DNA of 64,000 nt from Amaurobius ferox (taxonomy: Eukaryota > Arthropoda > Arachnida > Araneae > Amaurobiidae). Position 1 is the first letter of the stretch. Every line of letters starts with the position of its first letter. Shown here in pieces: positions 47,198 through 59,770 of the stretch. A program made the translations under genes and the position numbers. The notes beneath the pieces were generated by a model, which had not been told where the DNA came from, did no database searches, and worked only from the letters and a program-made list of their open reading frames with translations. The stretch is taken from contig OX578152.1 of assembly GCA_951213105.1 (NCBI GenBank), forward strand, positions 97,028,568 to 97,092,567. Reading direction: 5' to 3'.

Positions 47198-48388
47198 TGG
47201 AAAGGTGGTTCTAATTTCGATATATTAATATATTGAACTATTTTGAAAATTTGGTTCTAATTTCGATATTTTAATATTTTAACTATTTTGAGATATAGTG
47301 GTTCTAATTTCAATATTTTGAACTGTTTTGAAAAGGTGGTTCTAATTTCGATATTTTAATATTTTGAAATATTTTGAAAAGGTGCTTCTAATTTCGACAT
47401 TTTAATATTTTAAACTATTTTGAAAAAGTGGTTCTAATTTCGATATTTAAATATATTAAACTATTTTGAGTATATTATATACTATTTCGATATTTTAATA
47501 TTTTGAACTATTTTAAGATATAGTGGTTCTAATTTCAATATTTTGAACTATTTTGAAAAGGTGGTTCTAATTTCGATATTTTATTATTTTGAACTATTTT
47601 GAAAAGGTGCTTCTAATTTCGTTATTTAAATATATTAAACTATTTTGAAAAAGTAGTTCTAATTTCGATATTTTAATATTTTGAACTATTTTGAAATGGT
47701 GCTTCTAATTTCGACATTTTAATATTTTAAACTATTTTGAAAAGGTGGTTCTAATTTCGATATTTAAATATATTAAACTACTTTGAAAAGGTGGTTTTAA
47801 TTTCGATATTTTCGTATTTTGAACTGTTTTAAAAAGGTGCTTCTAATTTCGACATTTTAATATTTTAAACTATTTTAAAAAGGTGGTTCTAATTTCGATA
47901 TTTTAATATTTGGAACTGTTTCGAAAAGGCGCTTCTAATTTCGACATTTTAATATTTTAAACTATTTTGAAAAGGTGATTCTAATTTCGATATTTAAATA
48001 TATTAAACTATTTTGAAAAGGTGGTTTTAATTTCGCTATTTTCGTATTTTGAACTGTTTTAAAAAGGTGCTTCTAATTTCGACATTTTAATATTTTAAAC
48101 TATTTTGAAAAGGTGGTTTTAATTTCGATATTTTAGTATTTTGAACTGTTTTTAAAAGGTGCTTCTAATTTCGACATTTTAATATTTTAAACTATTTTGA
48201 AAAGGTGGTTCTAATTTCGATATTTTAATATTTGGAACTGTTTCGAAAAGGCGCTTCTAATTTCGACATTTCAATATTTTAAACTATTTTTAAAAGGTGG
48301 TTCTAATTTCGATATTTTAATATTTTGAGCTATTTTGAAAAGGTGTTTCTACTTTTCGACATCTTAATATTTTCAATTGTTTTGAAAC
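47198..48388. repeat. Satellite-like array, about 25 monomers of about 46 bp
   Basis: Monomers start ggtggttctaatttcgat or ggtgcttctaatttcgac and continue with attttaatattttgaact and attttgaaaa. The g/c variants are interleaved, in places alternating, which gives a partial 92-bp higher-order pattern. The array lies inside intron B and adds nearly 1.2 kb to it. Confidence 0.93.
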
Positions 48389-48389
48389 T

Positions 48390-49960
48390 GTCTAAAGAAC
48401 ACAGACCACACACAAAGAAAGATGTTATTCATGAGAAACCATTTCTGTTGCATTTAGAGCCATTGCCGATTTTTTTTTCTAGGGGACGGAACAGAAAGTT
48501 ACACTTTAAAATGTTTTATTGGTGCCAAGTGATCGAAACTTTTATACGATGATAGTCTACCTTAATTAAATCGTTTCTTAAATTAGAGTCATCGGTATAC
48601 GACATATTGTACAAGATATATTTATTCATGCAATTTTTTTTTAAACACCCTAGTATATCTTCTATATATGTTACTAAATCATCAAAATTTTAATTCCTGG
48701 GAACATAAGAGATGACAGCAAATTAAATAACAGAAAAAAAAAACTCTTCTTTTGCTAGTTTCATAATATCAGACAGCGCTTTTGTTTGCCGATAAACTAA
48801 ACAAAATCTGTCTGTGATATCTTAACGGCCGTGAACTGTAAGACATGTTTTTGTGAAAACACCGCCTTTGTTATCTTCCGAAAGCTACGAAATATATTCC
48901 CTAAATAGTCTGCAAATATTTGAAGTAAGTGTAACAATTATCTACTTCTTTTGCGATATAAATCCAAATAATGCCAACTTCAGTGACTTAAGCTGACAGA
49001 AACATCTCTTTTCCAGGTTTCCGTATTTCTTTGCAATTCGCGCGTTGATTTCTGAAGTTTTATTTTGATTTGACAGCTGTTGGCCATGTTTCATCCAGAT
49101 GCGCCTGCGACTCTAAACGAAAATATTCTATTAATACAGATTGCTCCGAAAATGAGTCATGCAATGTAAAATTTCTCAAGAATTCAGTAATCAAATGCTG
49201 TATTTTTGATTCAGAATGCAGCAAATTTCACTTTCTCTATTTTAAATCGAGAATATCAAATTAATAATTCCCCCCCAACGCGACGGGGGTTACCATAAAA
49301 TTGAATTCGCTGCTATTATATTGAAGTTGGTGACATTCCCCCAAAGTCATCAAGCTGGCGTTAAGATTGTCTGAAAGTTCGCCAAATTATCGTCACTCTC
49401 GCCAATCGCGATAGACAGACAGATATATTGGTTTTACTCATGTTTATATTCAACATTAAGCGATTTATATAATTATTTCAAATTTCCAGTCCCTTTCCCT
49501 TATTGACGTAGATATACCTCAATATCTTCCAGTTGTTCCCAAAATCCTCTTCATATATATTTCACGTTATTTGTTATTTAAACTTCAACAAATATAAAGC
49601 TGGTTGACATCGGAAGACAACTGGTATACTGGAATCACCATGAATGCACGAACATCACCATGATCCAGTAGCATCATCATAACCCATGGCCATCATCATG
49701 ATCCACTGATATCATCCAAATCCATGGAGCATCAGAACGCATCTACATCACAGTGGTCCACAGGAATGAGCCGGAAACCGAACACTACGATGAGCTGGCA
49801 ACTGAACATGACATGATGCTCTGCCACCTCAGCAGTCAATATTTCTTTTGATATTTTCAATGTTCTACTCAATGTTCCACCTTATCTAACCTAAAACAGT
49901 TCTAAGTTTGTACCAGTACCGAAGACTTCTCAGCTGACTTGGCTCTGTCTTCCCCTTTAG
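48390..49960. other. Intron B, 3' part
   Basis: Relics of type-1 words (gttcgccaaattatcg, gccaatcgcgatagacagac, 49,320-49,430) and a CATCAT/ATCACC-rich patch (49,625-49,760) are visible. No further exon is recognised. Confidence 0.45.
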
Positions 49961-50082
49961 GGTACTTGGAGAAGTTGACGGATGCCATCATGGATTCCGG
50001 TGACTGGCAACATGTGGAAGGGGCCCAGAAGAAGGCATTTCTGCAGAGGTTGACCAAGCCCATCACCTCGCTCGTGGTGCAG
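49961..50082 (+). CDS. SLC34A: SLC34-type sodium-phosphate cotransporter, exon C
   Basis: The third exon follows a 6,839-bp intron with acceptor tcttcccctttag. The first two bases (gg) join the final g of exon B to make Gly, again phase 1; 40 codons follow, ending exactly on a codon boundary (phase 0) before the donor gtgcgt. The peptide starts YLEKLTDAIM and ends LTKPITSLVVQ. The TKP-T-L-VQ block is conserved in SLC34 proteins at the entrance to the large extracellular loop, where it directly precedes LDKK. Exon D supplies that LDKK, which confirms the junction. The hydrophilic middle (DSGDWQHVEGAQKK) is the variable part. The exon is recognised by homology, phase and splice sites together. 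Confidence 0.93.
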
Positions 50083-50099
50083 GTGCGTGAATGTCTCAT

Positions 50100-51320
50100 G
50101 TTCTGACGTCACATTCTTCCTTCGAGTACCAATTTCTTACTAGCAAGGATAGGGTTTGGGACAAGGGGTTTCCAAACGGGACTGAATCCAAAACCACCTC
50201 AACTCCAGTTGAGGTGGTAATGCTGAATCTCGCTAGTTTTTATTTTATTTTTTTCCCCACCTGGTGATGTTATTTGGTCGACAATGCGCATTTTCAAGGG
50301 GTTTCTTTCAAGGCAATGTTTACCGGTGTTGCCATTTCCACACAAATAAATGTTATAAAAACGTAAATGAAATAAAGTGGCTAGAGCATAGATTCTAACA
50401 AAAATAATGTAATGACAATTACCCAATCTCAGTTATTTATCGCATAAATGGCACTGTTCTATACTTAAAGTCATCTAGATTTGCTCTGAAGTCAGAGTTA
50501 GCCACACTAATGCACGTTCGATTTATTAGTTGAAAACGCAAGATTTTGCATCAACACAGATAATTAAAACTATTATATTTAAAAAAAAATTGACAGAGAA
50601 AATAAATCTGTAATTTAATTATTAATTCGAAAGCGTTCTGTAATTTGGCAACGAATCCTCTCCCAATGACATCAAAGTTTGACGCTTTTTGATTGGATGC
50701 CGGGATGACGGGGCACTTATATTAATGAACCGCTCTGATAGGTTCCCTGAATTCGAGACGAGGAACTTCAGGTTTCAATGGGGGAGGAGGGGGGGGGGCA
50801 ATTTTAGTAACTTAGACACTGAAACTATAAATTAGATAGGAAAAATGGTAGTTTTAATTGAACATAGTAAAATGGTCATATAAAACATCCATTAAAGAAG
50901 TTTGCAATATTTTGACTGAAAAATATTGCGAAAACGTGACTTTATAATGATATATTGGCTTAACAAATTAACTTAGAATTTTATGTATGTTATATAAAAA
51001 GCAGTAAAGATTGAAACACCATATTTCAATTCAAGGAAGTGTTTTACATTATCCTATTTCAAAAGCTTTACGTACTAACCTTCGTAGCAAACTTTCCCTT
51101 TTCGATACATCATTCTTTTTTATTGCCCAAGCTGTCCAGCCACACAAAGGGTGTAGAGCAGTTGAAAGGGACAACGATACATCATTTAGAATATCTAAAA
51201 GAGGAGAGGCGATCTAGGTTCAATAAATACAGATTTGTCCAGAAGCGACATGTATTTAGGATCGGCTAATATAAAATTGCCTGCCGCTTATGGAAGAAAG
51301 ACATTTATAGACGAAAAATT
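50100..51320. other. Intron C, 5' part: no gene recognised
   Basis: A small palindrome (ccacctcaactccagttgaggtgg, 50,194-50,217) is visible. A G-rich patch lies at 50,778-50,798. A segment at 51,120-51,172 (gtccagccacacaaagggtg, tagagcagttg) is shared with 53,685-53,745. Confidence 0.45.
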
Positions 51321-51324
51321 TATA

Positions 51325-51655
51325 CAAGGTAAAATCAAAAAGTTCGGAGACTGTGCTGATATCTCCAACCCTGATTGGAGAAGAGGGGAACTATTTTACC
51401 GTGGCGTAGAGGCACATGTGACGCGAGATGTGAAGGAAGAAGCAGGTGTTTCAGGTGTAATGTGTCTGTTGACGATTTCCCTAAACGCTGGCAGAATTTG
51501 ATATTCGCACGCTGTTCTTCAAACGTCATTTCTGTTTTCAACGAACGCGAACGACTACAGTTCCCTGACACGCATTGTCTGGAAAAATCCTACACTGAAG
51601 ACCTCACATCTCGCGTCACATGTGCCTCTATGCCACGGTAAAATAGTTCCCCTCA
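51325..51655 (+). mobile_element. Mariner-derived fold-back, right arm truncated
   Basis: It starts at caaggtaaaatcaaaaagtt after TA. The left arm is cut short and fused with an inverted right arm (gcagaatttgatattcgcac, gaacgcgaacgactacag). It ends near ggtaaaatagttcccctc without the terminal TIR and passes into a family-3 repeat. Confidence 0.7.
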
Positions 51656-51659
51656 AATT

Positions 51660-52035
51660 TATTTGAAATTTTATATTTTCTTAACGTGGCAGCATAGGAC
51701 AAAATTTATCATAATCATGCATAAAAGGGTTTATTTATGGCTCTGTGATCACGAGACTTAATAGTTTCAATCATTCTTGTGAAAGATAGCCGCAATACAC
51801 TTTTTTTATTCGGGACGTCATTAACCGCCCTCGGGGGGCAAGTTACCCGCCCCCCGGCCGGTACATTGTCAAGTATGGTATCATTCGAAAGATTTTAATC
51901 CTTTTAAAGGGAAGGGTGACACGCAATCCATTGGATCCATGATACCGATTTAAAAAAAAAAATCTTGTAAAATTTGAAGAAAAAAAAAAGTTACTGAAAA
52001 CGGAATCTTGTATGAGAAAGTCGAGTTTCCAGTTA
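51660..52035. repeat. Family-3 repeat fragment
   Basis: The words ataaaagggtttatttatgg, agtttcaatcattcttgtg, ggcaagttacccgcc and tcgaaagattttaatcc are inverted relative to 37,560-37,760. Confidence 0.6.
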
Positions 52036-52039
52036 ATTT

Positions 52040-53310
52040 CATTCTGTTTTGCTACTTTCTGTCTCTTTCTGCTTTCACAGAAGAAGATTCTGGAAGTGAT
52101 TCAGAGGTTGAACCGTATATTTCTTCAATAGGAGAAGCTTTGAAGGATATCAGTACTGTTCTGTGGTGGTTTGAAAGATAGAAAGACACTAAACGTCGTT
52201 GTTCAACAAACAACTAAATATGAAACGTAAAAGCATATATTCAGAACATAAATAACAATCTTTTAACACTGAAAGTTGAGCATTAAAACAGCACTTCTCG
52301 TTTATAACGCGGCTGCCCCTATAACAAGTTTGGTTTGATGTCGACGAAAACCCGTGTTATAGTAGGGGTTTACTATACCTCCGGCATGTAAAAGGGTCAG
52401 GAGGATACACGACTAAATGTGTTTTTTAAATTTTACAGATAAAAAAGTAAATTGTAATAATTTAAATTAAATAATATTAGTAATATTATAAATTGTAATT
52501 AAATAATAAAAATAAAGTGTCCTAACTTTGAGGAAAAGACTATCTAATAAAATTGAGGTACATAACAGATTTTCTTGCTGCCATTGCCGGTATTGACAAT
52601 TTTCGGGCTGAAAACAGCCAAAAAGTGGTAAACAGGTTCATAGATGTTGTTATCTGCAATGGGTCGCGATTCTAGCTTTTGAAACGCCCCCTCCAGACGA
52701 GATTTGTCAGTAAGAATGTTGAAAACGCAGTTATTTTGTGAGACGAGGTGAATAGAAATTAAATACAAGTTTTCTGTGAACATCTTTTTTTAGACTTGGG
52801 AATAAAACTTTCAACAACTCGCTTCTTTTTTTGACGCAATGAGCTTCACACTAGGAATTGTTTCAGGCTTTACGCTTTTACAATGTTTATTTTTTATATT
52901 TTACAAGGCTCAAAAATAACTCTTCCGAAGCAAAAAGGTTCGGATGAGGGTTAGACAAAGTTACTTTGAAGATATAACAAGCAGCTTACTGTTACTTTGT
53001 TAGTAACCAGTCGTAAAGCGTGATAAAATAATTTGAGGTGGTGTAAAGCTAGAGACCAAAATTACCATCGCATTTTTTTCAATAAGTTGCTTTATAAGTG
53101 TATTCTAAACACACTATTATATTTATATATTATTATGTATATTAAAAACACTTGATATTTTTACCTATATTTTTAAAATGGAATATTTTTATACGAGGAA
53201 ATGACGATTTATTAAATTTGAAAAACCGGATTTGTATGTCACAACTTATTAAAGTAATTTGTTAAATTGTTCAAAAATTGTTTGTATTCATCTTAAAAAG
53301 TTGTAGTATT
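52040..53310. other. Intron C, middle: no gene recognised
   Basis: AT-rich DNA. The sequence at 52,081-52,180 (aagaagattctggaagtgat onward) is preceded by a pyrimidine tract and cacag and reads open for about 30 codons, but it does not match SLC34. I do not call it an exon. Confidence 0.35.
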
Positions 53311-53315
53311 TTAAG

Positions 53316-53760
53316 TCCACAGGTTGATACAAAACCACGATCGAACAAACATTTGGTTCGACGAACATACACACACAGAAAAAAATACTTTCTATTGGAC
53401 GAAGAATTTTACATGTATTTCAAATTGAATGGTGTCCATGGTGTAAAACATTGTTTCAAAATATAAAAATTTCTCATCAAACATAAAACATTTGTCTGAT
53501 GAAAACCTCCGCAAAAATGTTCGATACAAGCGTTTTGGAGAACCCATCCATCTGCGTAACTTGACAATTAAAATTCGTTTTCATTTTCTATTTTGTTTCA
53601 CGAAACTCTTTTTTTGTCTGTTGGTTATGTCCAGAGCATCGAACCCTTGTTCGAGAAACTTTTTGTTTCGAACATTTCTGTTTATATTGCCCAGGTCGTC
53701 CAGCTCACTCAAAGGGTGTAGAGCAGTTGCAAGAGACGACCAGGAAAAACATTGAAATAA
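53316..53760 (+). mobile_element. TIR element of the ccacaggtcgaaac family, copy 1
   Basis: The left end is ccacaggttgatacaaaacc. The body order acaaacatttggttcgacg, acatgtatttcaaattgaat, cataaaacatttgtctgatg, cttgacaattaaaattcg is shared with the copy at 62,378-62,717. The right end carries tttttgtttcgaaca. Confidence 0.65.
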
Positions 53761-54158
53761 CAATGAAACAGATTAGCACACACACACAAAAAAAAAAAAA
53801 GTCAGTAAAACAGTATAACACAGAAATAAAAATAAAATATAATAACAATAACAACAAAGATAACAATTTATTAAAGACTGGAAGAAACGAGTGAGAACAC
53901 GTCTAATAACTTGTTTTTGAAGTCTATAAGCCCCTTTTCAACTCCGATTACTCCAAAAAAGATTTCAACTCAAATATTTACTATGAACTGCGAACTCGAC
54001 ATCCTACATAGTGTCAGCTCGGACCCTTAAGGACCCCCCGTGGGAAATAAATCCCAGGACACCCGGACAAGCAAAAAAAAAAAAAAATTCTTGCTGAAGC
54101 ATTTTATTTTTTATTCTATTTCATAATGTTAGAATGTGTATGTACTTTACTGAATATA

Positions 54159-55025
54159 CAGTGTGTTCCAAAAAGATAGAAACGCTCTTTAATTCTTTAC
54201 CTGTTGGAAATAAGTGGGCAATGTAAATTGCAAAAATGTTGAAAATAAGGTAGGAAATAAGACTATGTTAATGAAATAGTCCTCCCATTCATTTTCAAAA
54301 AGTTACACTTTTTTAATTTTTATACGACCCCCTTAGATAAATTGGATCAATCGGGAAATTTTTATTTTTAATGCAACAAGATCATTACAAAAACCGCATA
54401 TCTGTATCTTTAAAATTGAGCGAGTTATATTTAATTGAAAATTGAACATTGTGAATGGGGACCCTATATCAAATTAGAAATGTAAATTTGTGACATATCA
54501 CAAAAAAGATAAAACTGGATGATATAATACATAGGATACCCAACCACGTAGTGTGTACCACTGCTTTGTATGATCTCTGTCTGTGTAATGCTTTATTTAG
54601 ATGCATTTGTGATAAAAAATTTTGACACATATTAACGTATTTTTGATCTAAACAATTTTCATCTTCTATTTCTTTATGATCCCTATTTTCACTGATGAAA
54701 CAGCCTTTCACATGGTATGGAAAAGTGGCATAAGTCAGATCTTTTCCTTTATCATAATTCCGTTGATTTTAAAGATACAGATATGCGGTTTTTTTTTCAA
54801 TGATCTTATTGCATTAAAAATTAAAAATTTCTAATTGACCAATTTTGTCTAAGGGGGTCGTATAAAAATGTAAAAGAGTAACTTTTTGAAAATAAATAGG
54901 AGGAATATTTCATGAACGTAGTCTTATTTCCTACCTTACTTTCAACACTTTTGCAATTTACATTGCCCACTTATCTCCAACAGGTAAAGAATTAAAGCGC
55001 GTTTCAATCTTTTTGGAACACCCTG
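54159..55025. mobile_element. Long-TIR element, 867 bp, TA target (Tc1/mariner-like)
   Basis: Left cagtgtgttccaaaaagata and right ttggaacaccctg are inverted, with TA immediately outside on both sides (54,157-54,158; 55,026-55,027). The TIRs extend about 265 bp (for example gggcaatgtaaattgcaaaa, gaccccctta, aaaaccgcatatctgtatc). The central 330 bp is unique, with a short open frame (54,469-54,711, minus) that has no transposase motif. Probably a non-autonomous element. Confidence 0.85.
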
Positions 55026-55058
55026 TACAGTCAAGGCTATAAACAAGTGTACTTGCAA

Positions 55059-55102
55059 GTATACCTATAAAGCGGGGCATATACGCCCCACTTTATAGGT
55101 TA
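55059..55102. other. Near-perfect 16-bp-arm palindrome
   Basis: Acctataaagcggggc, a 6-base spacer, then gccccactttataggt. There is one G-T-type mismatch. It begins about 33 bp beyond the 54,159-55,025 element. Function unknown. Confidence 0.75.
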
Positions 55103-55109
55103 TAAGTAA

Positions 55110-56238
55110 GTTGTCTTTCAACATGCATAAATGAGGACTGGGTTTAGAACTACTTTAGAATATATTCTTTACCTTTCCCAAACTCTACATTTATACTTGT
55201 ATTTAGTGCAATTGCATGATATATAGCTTAACTTTTCTGTATTTTTACTCCAAGGCATTAACTTGATATCTTAAATAAGAAAAGAAAACGTTTATGTATC
55301 TGTGTGTATGTATTTGTCTATGTGTAAACGCCATAGTAAAAAATTCAAGTGATGTACACCTACGAAATTTCGAACAGAGATACTTCCTGAGAAATCTTGA
55401 TATACTTCGAAGCAATTTAAAAAAAAAATCGATTTGGGGGATTTTAGATATAAATGTTTCAGCTGAATGTTTTCAACCACATTGCCTTAAAAGAAGGCGT
55501 AAGAAGACAATTTCATAATATCGCATTTTTCTCAAACTGAGTGGTGTGGCAGTTCCAGCAAGACTACCTGCTGTGATAAATGGATTGACTTTGAAAACAC
55601 AAAGTTCCACGCAAAAACTTTCGCAATCTTACAGTTATATGCTTCAAATTGAATATTTAGACATATTTCATTACTCACTCACTGTTTCATTATTTCATGA
55701 CTCATCTTTCTAAAAGTTAGGATTTTTTTTTCACCGAGAAAATTTTTCATTTTACTGTGTTAAATTCTCAGGAGATAATTTTTAAATATTTACTTAGTAA
55801 GAGGATCGCTCGCTCGGGGCGCTGCCAACGGTGGCTTACTGGAGACATCTCAAAGATTAAAAAAGAGAAATCTACCAGGCAGGTTGCTGAACATTGCGAA
55901 AACCGTTTTTGGGCAATGGGCAGGGCCTGATTAACCAATCAATTTAGGGGAAGTACAACCAAATTTGGGGACCCCATTTTGATTTTGTGAGCATGGCCCA
56001 AGAAATTCCCCATGCACTCATTATTGCTCGAAAAATTCTATTACCGCATTGCTTTGGTCAACTAACAGTTTTCATCAGCAAACTGATTTTTTTAAAACTA
56101 GTTGCATGTACCAAAATTCCTAAACCACAGTCTATTTTATTATTTAATCACGGGTGGTCCATGTTTACTTTTGCAATTAGTTCTTACGTAATAATTAACT
56201 GCCATGCTACTTTTTTTCGTTAACAGTTTAACATTTAA
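55110..56238. other. Intron C: no gene recognised
   Basis: A GC-richer patch is at 55,803-55,935. The stretch ggggaagtacaacc and ttggggaccccattttg (55,948-55,982) looks repeat-derived. Nothing else is supportable. Confidence 0.4.

Positions 56239-56244
<6 letters not shown>

Positions 56245-56300
<56 letters not shown>
56245..56300. repeat. (TA)n microsatellite
   Basis: The run ends exactly where a mariner-derived fold-back starts, as expected for a TA-targeting insertion. Confidence 0.92.
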
Positions 56301-56306
<6 letters not shown>

Positions 56307-56818
56307 GAATAAAAAAGTTCGAAGACTGTGCTGATATCTCCAACCCTGATTGGAGGAGAGGGGAACTATTTTATCGTGGCGTAGAGGCACATGTGACGCG
56401 AGATGTGAAAAGGAAGAAGCAAGTGTTTTTTCAGACAATGCTTGTCAGTGAACTGTAGTCGCTCGCGTTCGTCGAAAACGGAAATGGCGTTTAAAGTGTT
56501 GCAATGGCGTTGAAATCGCCTGACAGAAACATTGCACCTGCTACAGCAGGTGCAATGTTTCTGTCGGCGATTTCCCCAAACACTGGCAGAATTTGATATT
56601 CGCACGTTGTTCTTCAAACGCCATTTCCGTTTTTGACGAACGCGAACGACTACAGTTCACTGACACGCATTGTCTGGGAAAACCCTGCACTGCGGACCTG
56701 CTTCTTCCTTTTCATTTCTCGCGTCACATGTGTCTCTGCGCCACGGTAAAATAGTTATCATCTCATCCAACCAGGGTTGGAGATATCCGCAGTCTCCGAA
56801 CTTTTTTATCCTACCTTG
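56301..56818. mobile_element. Mariner-derived fold-back, complete, inserted at (TA)n
   Basis: The left TIR aaggtagaataaaaaagttc and right TIR gaacttttttatcctacctt are flanked by TA. The arms contain aggcacatgtgacgcgagat and tcgcgttcgtcgaaaacgg. The left arm's FEEQRANIKFC coding piece is deleted, while the right arm keeps it inverted (gcagaatttgatattcgcac). The centre is acattgcacctgctacagca. Confidence 0.8.
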
Positions 56819-56829
56819 TATATGGACAA

Positions 56830-57900
56830 TACAAATTCGGGCTCAGACAACCAAAACATTTCCTTGTTTGCCTGTACGGGCAAGATACTATTTAACTTAA
56901 TTATGTGATAAATACATTAAAAAAAAGTATTTGGCAAAAACTTATATTTAAAAATAAGTGTAAATCGGGTATGCAACTTGGGGGGGGGGGGGGGGCGTTT
57001 GAATCTTTTGAAGGAAAACATGTGTTTACCTTGTCTTTCGGTAATCATTCCCTGACAATGGGGGCCTCAATCAAAATCGCTTGACGATTAAAATAAGGTC
57101 GTGGTTGCACTCAGCACCGGTTTTCTGCTGGCCATGGGTTTTTGCTGTCCCTCATTTCTCTTCACTGAGACCTATTTAACAAATAGCGATTCAACGGCAG
57201 ATGGGTTACACACTTTTAGACAAAAATTCAGACGCATATAAACAAGCCTTTAATTTAGGTTATCAGCTCCAATAAAACTCTTTTTATAACTTCCCACTTT
57301 GAGTTGCCATTCGACTCGTTCAAATGTTCGGTCAATATTGACTCACTTCCCGATCCATAGCGGTTTCGATAACTTTGGCATTACATGATTACTGACGTTT
57401 GGTTGAAAATATATTATGGCCAGGTGGATCTTATCGTGTAAGTTGTTTGCACAGCCTTGGTCAACAGGGTGATCGCATGACGAGAAATATTTTGGTTGAA
57501 AAGCCGCAACGCGGAACGTGCTGGTGAACAAACATCAAATCTTACGCAGATGCACATTAAGATTTATTTGGTTTTGAAGATAACGATATTCCAGTGGCAA
57601 TTTTATCGAATTGGGTGGAATTTGACTTGGAATTGTAGCAACTTACGTAATTTTGAACGATGTTTTTCCCATCATTGATCCACGAAAAATTGTAAATAGA
57701 ATAAATCACGTGAGGAAATTCTAAGGTATATTTTTGTACTAGCCATTTTCAACTGCGCGAAGAATAGGTGGTTTGATGACAGGTTTTTGTAGTTATTTTT
57801 GTAGCATTGAGCACTTATATGAGTAGTCTATATGTCTATTTATATTGTGATATAAAATGAAAAAGTTGCAGAAGATTAAAACTGTAAAGAGTCATCTTCT
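56830..57900. other. Intron C: no gene recognised
   Basis: Only a G run (56,978-56,994) stands out. Short open frames lack domains. Confidence 0.4.
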
Positions 57901-58520
57901 AGGAGGAGTAGGGGATGGGCTCTCTGAAAATGAGATCCCTCGTCGTTGGAAACCACATGAAAAAAAAATGGTCACCTTACTATACACTTTATAAAAGTTC
58001 TGTCTATCAAATCCGTTTCAAGTTCCATTTCGTCGAATGCATAAAAATGGCGCATATTTTATATTTCTGTTCATGGAAATTGAAGTATGTAGAACAATAT
58101 TTCATCTCCAATTTCTGCATGTTGACGTCATGGAGTTAGAAAGAAGGAGATAAATCTTCTATGGATGAAACCATGGAGGTAAAAGTAAGGAATTAAAATT
58201 TCATATTAAGAAAACGCCAATATCGTTTGAGAGAATCATTCAGGTGGCGCTGGGATAGGATAAGTAGCCCTGTATTGTATGCATTTACATGGCGAAAGGC
58301 CTAAAATATTTATTTAAACGGTCAATTTTGTAAAATTAAATTATTAGCGCCATGCAAATTAGAACTGAAAAAATAAAGAATATTCTTACGTATTCAAAAT
58401 GATTTTACCTTCCAATTTAGTTTTATCTCCATATATTCTGTGCTCTATCGTATAACTATAAGAAAAAATACTGGTTAATTATACTCATAATTAAAGAACT
58501 CTTAATTTGAAAATAATCAA

Positions 58521-58797
58521 AAGTACATATATTAAATACTACGCCTTTCTATTGTGTTACCTAACAGTAGCAGCTACTTTACTAACACTAGCGACATCTA
58601 GATATAATTCTTAAAGCATTATAGCATTTTCAAGCATTTCATCCATAAGAGTTTTATCTCCTTTCTAACTCCATGGATGAAACGTTTAAAAATGCTATAA
58701 TGCTTTGAGAATTATATTCAGGTGTCGCTAGTGTTTGTAAAGTATCTGCTATTGTTAGTTGACGCAACAGAAAGGCGTAGTATTTAGTATATGTATT
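58521..58797. mobile_element. Fold-back element, about 125-bp arms
   Basis: The arms 58,521-58,646 (acatatattaaatactacgc to gctataatgc-type words) and 58,674-58,797 are inverted copies of about 85-90% identity by eye. They share cgcctttct, actaacactagcgacatct and ttataattctt. The loop carries ttatctcctttctaactcca, which also occurs inverted at 58,135-58,165, so the element may extend left to about 57,940. Confidence 0.75.
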
Positions 58798-58799
58798 TT

Positions 58800-59190
58800 G
58801 GTTACACCCTCCAGAATTTAATACTGAATTATATCAGTCATCAAACTCTATTCATAGCCAATCCTGAGAAATAGATGTTGAAAAGAAAATGTACATTTTT
58901 AATCGAAAGTGATATTTCTGGAATCGGAAGTGAAAATCCTTAGTGAGTTAGCACACTCCCTTCAGAATTTAAAGCTGAATCCATATCGGTCATTAACTAA
59001 GCTATCCATATCCTGAGAAATAGACGTTTCAATAAGAAATCTTAAAGCGAAAGTTGAAAAAGAACCGGAAGAAGAAATTATTAGTAAATCACCCTATCTC
59101 CGCCTGAATTTGATGTTGAATCTATATTAGTCATATAATCTAAGCTGCATCTATAGTAGATCCTGAAAAATGGATGCCTCAAACAAATTT
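58800..59190 (-). repeat. Degenerate tandem repeat, inverse copy of the 25.7-kb minisatellite
   Basis: Three to four units share ccctccagaatttaa, gaatctatatcagtcat, aagctatcc, atcctgagaaatagatg and ttctggaatcggaagtg, the complement of the unit order at 25,690-26,290. Confidence 0.7.
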
Positions 59191-59199
59191 TGGTAAAAA

Positions 59200-59600
59200 C
59201 ATAGATGACAAATTTGATTGCCACTCATACAAATTGTGAATCCCTCCTACAAATATTTATCACCCCCCCCCCCCTCCCCTTCATATTCGATTCTCCCCCT
59301 TTGTGAATTTAACTCCTCACTTTGTGAATTATCGACTGTGCATTTAGATGCCTTACGCCTTTTTCGGAGGCCACACAATCTGGGTTATGAAATGCCCTTG
59401 CCAACTTGAAAAAATAATAGGGGTTTGGGCTCCTTCTAGAGCTCGGCCTCCACACTCAAGTGGCTCTTGCCCCCACCACTATCTTATAGGTAGCCCTGGC
59501 AACCAATACGATTTCCCAACAGGTCGTGCATTTGTTCATGAGTTGTCGCTTTGACACCTCACAGACCCATGCATTCACGAAAATATTTCCGAAAGTGATC
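59200..59600. repeat. C-rich repeat, inverse relative of 9,660-10,560
   Basis: It contains a C run at 59,263-59,275, ggaggccacacaatctgggt and gctccttctagagctc, which resemble the complement of the 9.7- and 10.3-kb stretches. It lies about 170 bp upstream of exon D. Confidence 0.4.
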
Positions 59601-59770
59601 TAAATGTGTTCAGAACACGCTTTTCAGTCACAATCTCGATTACGAAATTAGGAATTCTTTCTCTATACAATAATACGAGGAAGAAAAAAAAAATGATTAA
59701 TGTGAATTCATAAATTTAAAATCCCGTTGAATACAAGTTTTGACTTAACATCTTTCTGTTATCTTTACAG

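Noticed and set aside
47198..48388. Regularly spaced repeat considered as a CRISPR array
   Set aside because: Eukaryotic context, no unique spacers, monomers are contiguous: an ordinary satellite.
52081..52180. Additional SLC34 exon after a pyrimidine tract and cacag
   Set aside because: The reading frame does not resemble SLC34, and exons C and D join in phase and sequence without it.
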